A stretch of DNA of 5,091 nt, taken from contig CANBRH010000061.1 of NCBI GenBank assembly GCA_947371865.1, positions 1 to 5,091 of the forward strand. The letters run 5' to 3'. The position numbers were made by a program, and so were the translations under genes. The notes under the pieces are model-generated. The model had not been told where the DNA came from. It saw nothing but the letters and a program-made list of their open reading frames with translations, and ran no database searches. Position 1 is the stretch's first letter. Each line of letters opens with the position of its first letter. Positions 1 through 5,091 of the stretch are shown here, in pieces. This DNA is from Actinomycetota bacterium (GTDB taxonomy: Bacteria > Actinomycetota > Actinomycetes > Nanopelagicales > Nanopelagicaceae).

Positions 1-363
1 CTCTCTGATCAACCTTGGCGCGATCAGATTGCATCGTTCTGCGAGCTCTACCGAGTTCGTCGTGATGCGATGTTGGAATCCCTCGAACAACATTTTCCTG
101 CAGGTGCAACCTGGACAAAGCCCGAAGGTGGTTTTTATGTTTGGGTTACTTTGCCACCGGAGATCGATACCAAAGCGATGATGCCAAAAGCAATTGTTGC
201 AAAAGTGGCCTACGTTCCTGGTACTGCTTTTTATGCAGATGGTTTCGGCAGTTGGTCGATGCGACTTTCTTATTGTTATCCATCGCCTGAAAGAATTCGC
301 GATGGAATTAAATCATTAGGTGCTGTCGTGAAAAAAGAGATGGAACGTCGCGGACTTAATTAA
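1..363 (+). CDS. PLP-dependent aminotransferase, class I/II (C-terminal fragment)
   Basis: The reading frame is open from the first base of the window, so the gene starts upstream and only the last 120 codons are present. What is visible is the small C-terminal domain of a fold-type I, PLP-dependent aminotransferase. It has the EGGFYVW strand (about residues 45-51 of the fragment), a PGTAFYADG turn, and the SMRLSY strand, whose arginine in this family usually pairs with the substrate alpha-carboxylate. The pattern best resembles the 2-aminoadipate / MocR-type aminotransferase subgroup. The PLP-binding lysine and any N-terminal DNA-binding domain would lie outside the window, so substrate and enzyme-versus-regulator status cannot be decided. 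An internal ATG at 70 is not the true start, because homologous-looking sequence continues upstream of it. The gene runs towards parB and its stop overlaps the parB stop. Family assignment is secure; the exact function is not. Confidence 0.85.
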   Translation, partial: LSDQPWRDQIASFCELYRVRRDAMLESLEQHFPAGATWTKPEGGFYVWVTLPPEIDTKAMMPKAIVAKVAYVPGTAFYADGFGSWSMRLSYCYPSPERIRDGIKSLGAVVKKEMERRGLN

Positions 364-364
364 G
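355..364. other. Shared double-stop palindrome between convergent genes
   Basis: CTTAATTAAG is a perfect 10-base inverted repeat. Its core TTAATTAA (356-363) supplies TAA to the aminotransferase on the plus strand (361-363) and TAA to parB on the minus strand (358-356). The two coding regions therefore overlap tail to tail by eight bases, and there is no intergenic room for a dedicated terminator. I saw no GC-rich hairpin with a T-run on either side. Confidence 0.85.
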
Positions 365-1219
365 AAGTTGGGTGATTCTTTCTAAGTCTTCTACTGTTGC
401 AAATTCAATAACAATCTTTCCTTTTTTCTTTCCAAGTTCAACGGATACGCGCGTATCAAATCGATCTGAAAGCTGATCGCCGATCTCTTTTATCCGCGGA
501 GAAATGAGTTTTCCAGCGCGAAAAGTGGCCTTTTTTGTAGTTGGTTGAAAGCCCGCCACAATTTCTTCTACTGCTCGAACACTAAGCCCCTCGGCAACAA
601 TTCTGTTTGCTAATTTTTCAATTTCACTTTCCTCATTTAGTGTTAAAAGCGCGCGTGCATGACCGGCACTTAATATTCCGGCAGCAACTCGACGTTGCAC
701 GCCTGCTGGGAGATGAAGCAACCGCAAAGTATTGGTGATGGCTGGACGCGACTTGCCTACTTTGAGGGCTAACTCTTCGTGGGTATAACCGAAATCGTTT
801 AACAGATTTTGATAAGCCGCACCTTCTTCAAGTGGGTTCAGCTGACTGCGGTGAATATTTTCAAGTAGTGCTTCGCGAAGTAATTCATTATCGCTTGTTT
901 GGCGAATAATGACCGGGATAGTTGTAAGACCTGCAAGCTTGGATGCTCGAAGGCGACGTTCACCCATGATGAGTTCGTATTTACCTTCAGAGATCTGTCG
1001 AACTACTGGCGGTTGAAGAATTCCAACTTCTTTGATTGACGCTGCCAGCTCTTGAAGATCATCGGAGTCAAAAACATACCGAGGTTGTTTCGGGTTTGGT
1101 GAAATGGATTCGATATCGACTTCATTGCGGTTAGCAATTGTTACACCAGTGTTTGATGTGATTACTGTGGGGATGAGTGAATCAAGACCCCGTCCTAAAC
1201 CACCTTTGCGAGTGCTCAT
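356..1219 (-). CDS. parB: Chromosome-partitioning protein ParB (CTPase, parS-binding)
   Basis: ParB is the centromere-binding CTPase that loads at parS, slides along neighbouring DNA, recruits SMC and stimulates the ParA ATPase during origin segregation. The 287 residues show the full family layout. The N-terminal GLGRGLDSL segment (8-15) matches the ParA-interacting motif. The ParB/Srx nucleotide-binding domain spans about 35-125, with NPKQPR (42-47), GILQPP (66-71), GERR (86-89) and ENIHR (120-124). The central helix-turn-helix region (about 144-190) includes GYTHEEL and KSRPAITNTLRLL. A linker of about 225-238 leads to a C-terminal dimerisation domain (about 239-287). The third CTP motif reads ENIHR where many phyla have ENxQR; to my recollection the histidine is usual in actinobacteria. 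The ATG overlaps the parA stop as ATGA, and a CGAGGT Shine-Dalgarno-like site lies nine bases upstream (1229-1234). Length is on the short side but complete. Confidence 0.97.
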   Translation of the reverse strand: MSTRKGGLGRGLDSLIPTVITSNTGVTIANRNEVDIESISPNPKQPRYVFDSDDLQELAASIKEVGILQPPVVRQISEGKYELIMGERRLRASKLAGLTTIPVIIRQTSDNELLREALLENIHRSQLNPLEEGAAYQNLLNDFGYTHEELALKVGKSRPAITNTLRLLHLPAGVQRRVAAGILSAGHARALLTLNEESEIEKLANRIVAEGLSVRAVEEIVAGFQPTTKKATFRAGKLISPRIKEIGDQLSDRFDTRVSVELGKKKGKIVIEFATVEDLERITQLLN

Positions 1220-2127
1220 GCGGTATGTACCTCGTTATTTGTTGTTGGGTTTCCACGTCTAGCGATTTCGCGAGCTACTGTCATATATGCAATTGCACCA
1301 GGGGACAAGGCGTCGTATGTCATAACTGTTTGATTAAAAGAGGGGGCTTCGGAGATGCGCACAGCTCTGGGAATTGGGGTATCGATCAATTCATTAGGGA
1401 AGTGCTGTCGCACTGAATTAGCCACATCATTTGCCAAGCGAGTTCTGGAATCAAACATCGTTAAGACGATGGTAGAAATCTTTACAACTGGGTTAAGGAT
1501 TTGTTGGATTTGATTTAAAGTTTCAATAAGAAGAGTTAAGCCTTCAAGCGAGTAATACTCACATTGGATCGGAACTAAGACCTCTTCAGCCACAGTTAGG
1601 GCATTAACAGTTAAGAGTCCCAAACTTGGGGGGCAATCAATAATGACGTAATCAAAACGCTCGCCGTTGGCTTCGCGATCGTGTAAGTATTTGGTGAGTG
1701 ATATTTTTAATCTTGATTCGCGGGCGACCATTCCCACCATATTGATTTCAGCAGCGGCTAACTCGCGATCTGCGGGTGCGCATTCCAAATGCGGAAAACC
1801 CGCTACTTTTTGGACGATTTCGGCAAAAGGTCGATCTTTAACAAGTACCTCGTACATACCCGGTTTATTTCTGCGATCAATTCCCAGTGCGGTGCAGGCA
1901 TTTCCTTGAGGATCAAGATCGATAACTAGTGTTCTTAGGCCACCCATGGCCAGCGCTGCGGCAATATTGACCGCGGAAGTGGTTTTTCCTACGCCGCCTT
2001 TTTGGTTGGCGACAGTAAAGATGCGAGTTTTGATAGGCGTGGGCATCGGTTCTTTCAACCGGCGAATTCCAATTACTCGCTTCTCTGAGATCGCCTCATT
2101 TGCGTTGGTTTCACGTGAATCATCCAC
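1216..2127 (-). CDS. parA: Chromosome-partitioning ATPase ParA (Soj)
   Basis: ParA is the Walker-type ATPase that binds nucleoid DNA as an ATP dimer and is released by ParB, which moves origins apart. The deviant Walker A loop KGGVGKTT lies at 43-50, with both the signature lysine (43) and the P-loop lysine (48). Switch I is DLDPQGN (70-76) and Walker B is VIIDCPPSLG (161-170). QCEYYSLEGL and the C-terminal PIPRAVRISEAP segment are typical of chromosomal ParA. The start is GTG: an in-frame TAA lies seven codons upstream and no other start codon falls between. The purine-rich AAGGGTGG (2141-2148) sits rather far, about 13 bases, ahead of it. Some 33 residues precede the ATPase core, and their SRET tetrapeptide is encoded by a parS-like palindrome. 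The gene begins eight bases after rsmG and overlaps parB by four. An ATG at codon 28 is an alternative start with a poorer ribosome site. Confidence 0.96.
   Translation of the reverse strand: MDDSRETNANEAISEKRVIGIRRLKEPMPTPIKTRIFTVANQKGGVGKTTSAVNIAAALAMGGLRTLVIDLDPQGNACTALGIDRRNKPGMYEVLVKDRPFAEIVQKVAGFPHLECAPADRELAAAEINMVGMVARESRLKISLTKYLHDREANGERFDYVIIDCPPSLGLLTVNALTVAEEVLVPIQCEYYSLEGLTLLIETLNQIQQILNPVVKISTIVLTMFDSRTRLANDVANSVRQHFPNELIDTPIPRAVRISEAPSFNQTVMTYDALSPGAIAYMTVAREIARRGNPTTNNEVHTA
2108..2121. other. parS: parS-like ParB-binding site inside the parA start (one mismatch)
   Basis: GTTTCACGTGAATC matches the 14-base core of the widely conserved parS palindrome GTTTCACGTGAAAC at 13 positions; the mismatch is at 2120. 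It lies in codons 3-7 of parA, where it is read as DSRET. The proximity to parAB and to a perfect copy 611 bases away supports a real site, possibly of lower affinity. Confidence 0.8.
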
Positions 2128-2135
2128 GCGCTTAG

Positions 2136-2741
2136 TTAACCACCCTTAGAGAGTTCAATAACACGGGAGAGTGGGAGGGATCCGAGCGAAATTTCGTGAA
2201 TTTGAGCCTTGGCGACCTTCTTAATCTTTGTTTCCGCCAACTCCTCAGCAGCCGATTCACCCTTCATTGCCAGAAGTGAACCTTTCGGCGCTACTAGGTG
2301 CCAAACCAGGGGCAGCAGCTTGGGCAGTGGGGCCACGGCGCGAGCCGTCACGATGGTGAAGTTACCTTTCACGGATTCAGCACGTCCCCTCAGCACTGTG
2401 ATGGGTAAGTGAAGTTCGGCGACGACTTCAATGAGGAAGGCAACTCGCCGCTCTAGCGGCTCTAAAAGAGTGACTTTAAGGTCTGGACGAGCCAGAGCGA
2501 TGACAATCCCGGGTAGTCCAGCCCCGGATCCGATATCGATCACCGAAGCGCCTTCAGGAATAAGGGTGGTTACAGGTATGCAATTGGCAATGTGGCGATC
2601 CCAAATGCGATCACCTTCTCGAGGCCCGATTAATCCGCGTTCAATACCCCATGTTGCCAAGATTTCGGCATAGCGCTCTATTTCATCCGCACGTTGGGAG
2701 AAGAACTCTGGAGTGATGGTTTCACGTGAAACTTGGCTCAT
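2136..2741 (-). CDS. rsmG: 16S rRNA (guanine-527-N7)-methyltransferase RsmG (GidB)
   Basis: RsmG uses S-adenosylmethionine to methylate N7 of G527 (E. coli numbering) in 16S rRNA; loss of the family enzyme gives low-level streptomycin resistance in several bacteria. The 201 residues are a normal length. WDRHIANC (47-54) is the family signature ahead of the Rossmann fold. VIDIGSGAGLPGIVIAL (67-83) is the glycine-rich SAM-binding motif I, LLEPLERRVAFL (92-103) holds the motif II acidic residue, and TARAVAPL (132-139) and the AMKG strand (158-161) complete the fold. The ATG follows the jag stop after six bases (CTCTTC), and I see no Shine-Dalgarno sequence in the preceding bases, so translation probably depends on coupling to jag. 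Codons 4-8 (VSRET) are a perfect parS core, so the first codons serve as both protein and centromere sequence. Confidence 0.96.
   Translation of the reverse strand: MSQVSRETITPEFFSQRADEIERYAEILATWGIERGLIGPREGDRIWDRHIANCIPVTTLIPEGASVIDIGSGAGLPGIVIALARPDLKVTLLEPLERRVAFLIEVVAELHLPITVLRGRAESVKGNFTIVTARAVAPLPKLLPLVWHLVAPKGSLLAMKGESAAEELAETKIKKVAKAQIHEISLGSLPLSRVIELSKGG
2719..2732. other. parS: parS centromere site inside the rsmG start (perfect 14-base core)
   Basis: GTTTCACGTGAAAC is a perfect inverted repeat identical to the core of the universal bacterial parS. The outermost bases of the 16-base consensus (T...A) are G and T here. It is read in frame as VSRET, codons 4-8 of rsmG. ParB encoded about 1.5 kb away is the expected ligand. 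Confidence 0.93.
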
Positions 2742-2747
2742 GAAGAG

Positions 2748-3284
2748 TTAGTTGGGAAGAACAACCACGCAGCGGTTAGGGTCTTCGCCTTCGGATTCGC
2801 TGGAGAGGCCAATCTCTTGAATGGTGTCATGGACGACCTTGCGCTCAAAAGCATTCATTGGGCGAAGTTTTATGGATTCTCCGGTTGCTTTAACTTCATC
2901 GGCAATTTCGTGGGCTAGCTTGGCCAACTCTTCCTTCTTGGCGCTTCGGAAGTTGTCGATATCCAGCATTAACCGAGAACGCTCACCTAGCGAAGTTTGA
3001 ACCGCTAACCGGGTTAGCTCCTGGAGCGCATCGAGAACTTCGCCACGATCTCCAACGAGATGGCCTAACTTGCCACCAGCAATCGCAAGTGAAGCGCGCT
3101 CATTCTCAACATCGATATCAATATCGCCATCAAGATCGACGATATCGAGAAGCGCCTCTAGGTAGTCAGCGGCAACTTCACCCTCTTCTTCGAGGCGGGC
3201 AATCAGGCTCTTTTTCTCTGGTTTATCAGCGGTAGGGGTGTTTTCCACAGCCTCATCCACCTGGGTGGTCTCGTTCTCGCTCAT
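2748..3284 (-). CDS. khpB: KhpB/Jag family RNA-binding protein (KH-R3H)
   Basis: This is the Jag/KhpB/EloR family, cytoplasmic single-stranded-nucleic-acid-binding proteins that in Gram-positives work with KhpA and affect cell elongation and division. From the chosen start there are 178 residues. An acidic, probably disordered leader (1-40) takes the place of the Jag_N domain of Firmicutes. A KH-type domain covers about 41-110 with the GDRG loop at 78-81. The R3H domain (about 112-178) contains the diagnostic R148-x3-H152 in FERKVVH. An in-frame ATG at 3314 would add ten residues, but its upstream AAAAAGG is weaker. The ATG at 3284 is preceded by GGAGGAG at ideal spacing, so I prefer it. The gene sits between yidC and rsmG, its standard position. 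The target RNAs cannot be read from the sequence. Confidence 0.92.
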   Translation of the reverse strand: MSENETTQVDEAVENTPTADKPEKKSLIARLEEEGEVAADYLEALLDIVDLDGDIDIDVENERASLAIAGGKLGHLVGDRGEVLDALQELTRLAVQTSLGERSRLMLDIDNFRSAKKEELAKLAHEIADEVKATGESIKLRPMNAFERKVVHDTIQEIGLSSESEGEDPNRCVVVLPN

Positions 3285-3287
3285 ATT

Positions 3288-3294
3288 CTCCTCC
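3288..3294 (-). promoter_or_regulatory. Strong ribosome binding site that decides the jag/khpB start
   Basis: GGAGGAG on the minus strand lies three bases before the ATG at 3284-3282; counted from the GGAGG core the spacing is five. It falls within the coding sequence of the alternative longer form that would start at 3314, so it favours the shorter protein. Confidence 0.75.
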
Positions 3295-3361
3295 ATCTGC
3301 CGTTTTGTCGGCATTAAACCTTTTTGTATACTTTTGGGTTATTTGTGAGTATTAATAGTAT

Positions 3362-4297
3362 TTAGGGCTTCTTCTTCTTTTTGTTTCCCTGTTTTCCCTG
3401 TTTTCCCTGTTTTTTGGGTTGTTGGCGCTGGCCACTCTGTTCGATGGTTTGAGTGGTTCCGGAATCTGCAATCACCTCAGGATCGATACCGGCATGGCGA
3501 GCTCGTTTAGCCTGCAACTCTTCATATGCCGGCGAACCTGGTGTTGGGTTTCGCTTAATCACATAAAACTGTTGGCCAAAAGTCCACAGGTTGGTTGTCG
3601 ACCAATAAATCAAAACTCCAACCGGAAAGTTCACACCAGATACTGCAAAAATAATTGGAAATACATAAAGCATGATCTTCTGTTGTTGCAACATCATGTT
3701 GTTTGAAGCATCCATCTTGGGCATGCCTTTAACCATCAACTGACGTTGGGTTGTAAATGTTGTCGCTGACATAAAGAGAATCAGTCCGACGGTCACAACC
3801 TTCGTGGTGGTTGTTGTCGAACTTAAGAAGGTACTGGAAAGGTTAGCGCCGAAAAATTTTGCATCGTGTGCTGAAAGCAGCAGATTACCTTTAAGCACGC
3901 CATGTGGGTGAAGTTTGGCAATGCCATTAAGAACTGTAAAGAGTGAGAAGAAGATTGGTGCTTGCGCCAAGATTGGCAAGCAAGAAGCCAATGGATTTGT
4001 TTTGTGCTCTTTGTAAAGCTTCATCATCTCTTCGGACTGTTTTTGGCGATCGTCTTTATATTTCTTTTGGATCTCCTTCATGTGTGGCTGAAGGGCAGTT
4101 AATGCTCGTTGGCTTTTGATTTGCTTTACAAAGAGCGGAATTAAAATAATACGAATCAGGATTACAAGCCCGATGATGGATGCGCTCCACTTGATACTTT
4201 CGTGGGAGTTCTTTCCGAGAACTAGTCCAAGGATCGAATGGAATGCCACCATGACCCAAGAAACCGCGAAATATAAGGGTTGTAGGACTGTTCCCAT
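3362..4297 (-). CDS. yidC: Membrane protein insertase YidC/Oxa1
   Basis: YidC inserts membrane proteins into the cytoplasmic membrane, alone or with SecYEG. The 311 residues match the short actinobacterial form, which lacks the large periplasmic P1 domain of Gram-negatives. A hydrophobic N-terminal helix (about 7-28) corresponds to the EH1 region. The first core membrane helix (38-58) contains Arg49 at the position of the conserved groove arginine. A charged cytoplasmic hairpin (60-100, LQPHMKEIQKKYKDD) precedes NPLASCLPILAQAPIFFSL (101-119), the second core helix. Further membrane segments lie at about 166-180 and 207-232, followed by FPVGVLIYWSTTNLWTFGQ (224-242), a family signature. The tail (about 250-311) is polar and ends in KQG repeats and a lysine run. 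No lipobox or signal peptide is seen. The ATG directly follows the yidD stop (TAAATG), with AAGGAG eight bases upstream. The tail may contact the ribosome (inference). Confidence 0.97.
   Translation of the reverse strand: MGTVLQPLYFAVSWVMVAFHSILGLVLGKNSHESIKWSASIIGLVILIRIILIPLFVKQIKSQRALTALQPHMKEIQKKYKDDRQKQSEEMMKLYKEHKTNPLASCLPILAQAPIFFSLFTVLNGIAKLHPHGVLKGNLLLSAHDAKFFGANLSSTFLSSTTTTTKVVTVGLILFMSATTFTTQRQLMVKGMPKMDASNNMMLQQQKIMLYVFPIIFAVSGVNFPVGVLIYWSTTNLWTFGQQFYVIKRNPTPGSPAYEELQAKRARHAGIDPEVIADSGTTQTIEQSGQRQQPKKQGKQGKQGNKKKKKP
3383..3409. repeat. Three tandem 9-base repeats in the yidC 3' end
   Basis: Unit TTTTCCCTG occurs at 3392-3400 and 3401-3409, with a one-base variant (GTTTCCCTG) at 3383-3391. 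On the coding strand the units read CAG GGA AAA, giving the QGK/KQG repeats of the YidC tail. The unit is a multiple of three, so gain or loss of a copy keeps the frame, as expected for replication slippage. Confidence 0.85.
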
Positions 4298-4570
4298 TTA
4301 ACGAACTCCTTCTACATGTGGTTGTTCATTCTTGCCACCCTTGTGGGGTTTTGGTGGAACATAATCAACGCCGCCGTGTGACCACGGATTACAACGAAGT
4401 ATTCGCCAACCTGCCATAAATACTCCTTTGATTCCATAGCTTGAAATGGCATCAACGGCATACTGGGAACACGATGGGTAGTACTTACATCTTGGTGCTA
4501 AACCTGGTGAGATCCATTTTTGATAAAACTTAATCGGGGTGATGAGAATTCCTAAGAGCAGTTTTCTCAT
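4298..4570 (-). CDS. yidD: Membrane protein insertion efficiency factor YidD
   Basis: YidD is a small, membrane-associated protein that helps YidC-dependent insertion; in E. coli it lies near nascent inner-membrane proteins. The 90 residues carry the family pattern almost complete: IKFYQKWISP (13-22), CKYYPSCSQYA (28-38), the GxxxG-like turn before GWRILRCNPW (54-63), then GGVDYVPPKP (66-75). Cysteines 28, 34 and 60 are the conserved ones. An amphipathic or hydrophobic N-terminus (MRKLLLGILI) probably gives membrane contact. The C-terminal 15 residues are polar and variable. The ATG overlaps the rnpA stop as ATGA, and the stop abuts the yidC ATG, so the three genes are tightly coupled. No clear Shine-Dalgarno sequence precedes the start. 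Confidence 0.96.
   Translation of the reverse strand: MRKLLLGILITPIKFYQKWISPGLAPRCKYYPSCSQYAVDAISSYGIKGVFMAGWRILRCNPWSHGGVDYVPPKPHKGGKNEQPHVEGVR
4306..4311 (-). promoter_or_regulatory. Ribosome binding site of yidC within the yidD 3' end
   Basis: AAGGAG on the minus strand, eight bases before the yidC ATG, lies inside the last codons of yidD. It supports the chosen yidC start and suggests that yidC can be initiated independently of the upstream stop. Confidence 0.8.
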
Positions 4571-4908
4571 GACGCGACCAGAAGTTTCTTTTGGACTCGC
4601 TCAATTAGATCTTCGAGTTCGGCTGAATATGAATCTTTCATACGAAGCGTACGAATCACTATTTGAGTTTCTTGGTCAAATTTATGAAGTTGTGGTGCGA
4701 TCAAGTGGCGTAGTTGGCGTGCGACGCGGTGACGTACTACCGAACCTCCGACTGACTTGTTCACGATTAATCCAACTTGTGGTCCTGTGGAATTACCGGT
4801 CCGGGTTAGTACATAGAGAACTAAGGAAGGAGAGGTGACGCGAGCACCGTTTCTTGTGGTGCGAGCGAAATCCTTTCCGTTGCGGAGGCGATTCGCTGCA
4901 GGGAGCAC
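4567..4908 (-). CDS. rnpA: Ribonuclease P protein component RnpA
   Basis: RnpA is the protein subunit of RNase P, which binds the RNase P RNA and helps mature the 5' ends of tRNAs. The 113 residues are a normal length. The N-terminus LPAANRLRNGKDFARTTRNG matches the family opening (RL+...DF......G). VGLIVNKSVGGSVVRHRVARQLRHL (45-69) contains the basic RNR-type signature, here RHRVARQLR, close to the actinobacterial form RHRVARRLR. The start is GTG, three bases after the rpmH stop (TAA CTC GTG). A GTG followed by a leucine codon at this place is common in actinobacterial rnpA. No Shine-Dalgarno sequence is visible within the rpmH end, so translation is probably coupled to L34 synthesis. The stop overlaps the yidD start. 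Confidence 0.96.
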   Translation of the reverse strand: MLPAANRLRNGKDFARTTRNGARVTSPSLVLYVLTRTGNSTGPQVGLIVNKSVGGSVVRHRVARQLRHLIAPQLHKFDQETQIVIRTLRMKDSYSAELEDLIERVQKKLLVAS

Positions 4909-4911
4909 GAG

Positions 4912-5049
4912 TTAGGCAGAGATGCGAACGCGGCCTTTGGCGCGGCGTGAAGAAAGCACAGCACGACCGCCACGGGTTGCCATACGAGCGCGGAAGCCAT
5001 GCTTCTTGGCGCGTTTACGAACGTTAGGTTGGAAGGTGCGCTTACTCAT
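4912..5049 (-). CDS. rpmH: 50S ribosomal protein L34
   Basis: This short gene encodes 45 residues, the usual L34 length. It begins MSKRTFQPNVRKRAKKHGFR, which is the canonical L34 signature (KRTFQPN...RxxKxHGFRxRM), and continues with the ATRGGRAVL and SSRRAKGR segments. The protein is very rich in Arg and Lys and binds 23S rRNA in the large subunit. The ATG at 5049 is preceded by AAGGAGA at five-base spacing. It is the first gene of the leftward cluster; in most bacteria rpmH is divergent from dnaA, with the origin nearby, so dnaA is expected beyond the right edge. The promoter is not visible in the 42 bases available. Confidence 0.97.
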   Translation of the reverse strand: MSKRTFQPNVRKRAKKHGFRARMATRGGRAVLSSRRAKGRVRISA

Positions 5050-5054
5050 TGAAA

Positions 5055-5061
5055 TCTCCTT
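5055..5061 (-). promoter_or_regulatory. Ribosome binding site of rpmH
   Basis: AAGGAGA lies five bases before the ATG and is complementary to the anti-Shine-Dalgarno end of 16S rRNA. It is among the strongest in the cluster, in contrast to rnpA, yidD and rsmG, which show none. Confidence 0.85.
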
Positions 5062-5091
5062 GAATCTCTCGAAAGGTTTTCACCCTCAAGG

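Noticed and set aside
1251..1262. TTCCACGTC-containing stretch in parA resembling parS
   Set aside because: It lacks the TCACGTGA core symmetry; too many mismatches.
1667..2149. Plus-strand open frames opposite parA
   Set aside because: They lie antisense to a clearly conserved ParA, have no ribosome sites and no recognisable motifs; they are shadows of its codon use. The same applies to plus-strand frames opposite rsmG, jag, yidC and rnpA.
2371..2384. CTTTCACGGATTCA in rsmG as a third parS
   Set aside because: Only the left half matches; the right half of the palindrome is lost.
3241..3249. TTTTCCACA, one base from a DnaA box (TTATCCACA)
   Set aside because: Single copy, inside jag coding sequence, with no neighbouring boxes; expected by chance.
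3315..3361. AT-rich gap after yidC as a possible promoter or terminator for jag
   Set aside because: TATTAATA and GTATAC are short palindromes but give no stable GC stem with a T-run, and no -35/-10 pair of convincing spacing is seen on the minus strand.
1..5091. A novel defence, mobile or secondary-metabolite system
   Set aside because: Every gene belongs to a well-known housekeeping family in its usual order; no unexplained open region, IS end, array or unrecognised gene remains.

Overview
The window is the flank of a bacterial replication-origin region, almost certainly from an actinobacterium. Eight genes lie head-to-tail on the minus strand in the order rpmH, rnpA, yidD, yidC, jag/khpB, rsmG, parA, parB. 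This is the conserved order found beside dnaA and oriC. Here mnmE and mnmG are absent between jag and rsmG, YidD sits between RnpA and YidC, Jag has no Jag_N domain, and ParB carries ENIHR. Together these point to Actinobacteria rather than Firmicutes. Base composition looks moderate by eye (not counted), with AT-rich stretches. That would be low for soil actinobacteria and fits a small-genome aquatic lineage such as the freshwater acI group (Nanopelagicales), but the species-level guess is inference.

Layout from left to right. Positions 1-363 hold the 3' end of a plus-strand PLP-dependent aminotransferase. It converges on parB, and the two stop codons share one self-complementary octamer. 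parB (356-1219) and parA (1216-2127) overlap by an ATGA. rsmG (2136-2741) and parA each carry a parS-type ParB-binding palindrome inside their first eight codons. jag/khpB (2748-3284) follows a 77-base gap below yidC (3362-4297). yidC abuts yidD (4298-4570), which overlaps rnpA (4567-4908), which starts three bases after rpmH (4912-5049). The 42 bases at the right edge are the rpmH leader; dnaA and oriC would be expected just beyond, but are not in the window.

Functionally the cluster joins ribosome and RNA maturation (L34, RNase P protein, 16S rRNA m7G methylation, the RNA-binding KhpB), membrane-protein insertion (YidD, YidC) and chromosome segregation (ParA, ParB, parS). The tight spacing suggests one or two long transcripts running leftward. 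There is no stretch over 300 bases without a gene, and I see no RNA gene, insertion sequence, CRISPR array or convincing terminator. I found no new system. The most notable signals are the two parS sites embedded in coding starts and the shared double-stop palindrome.
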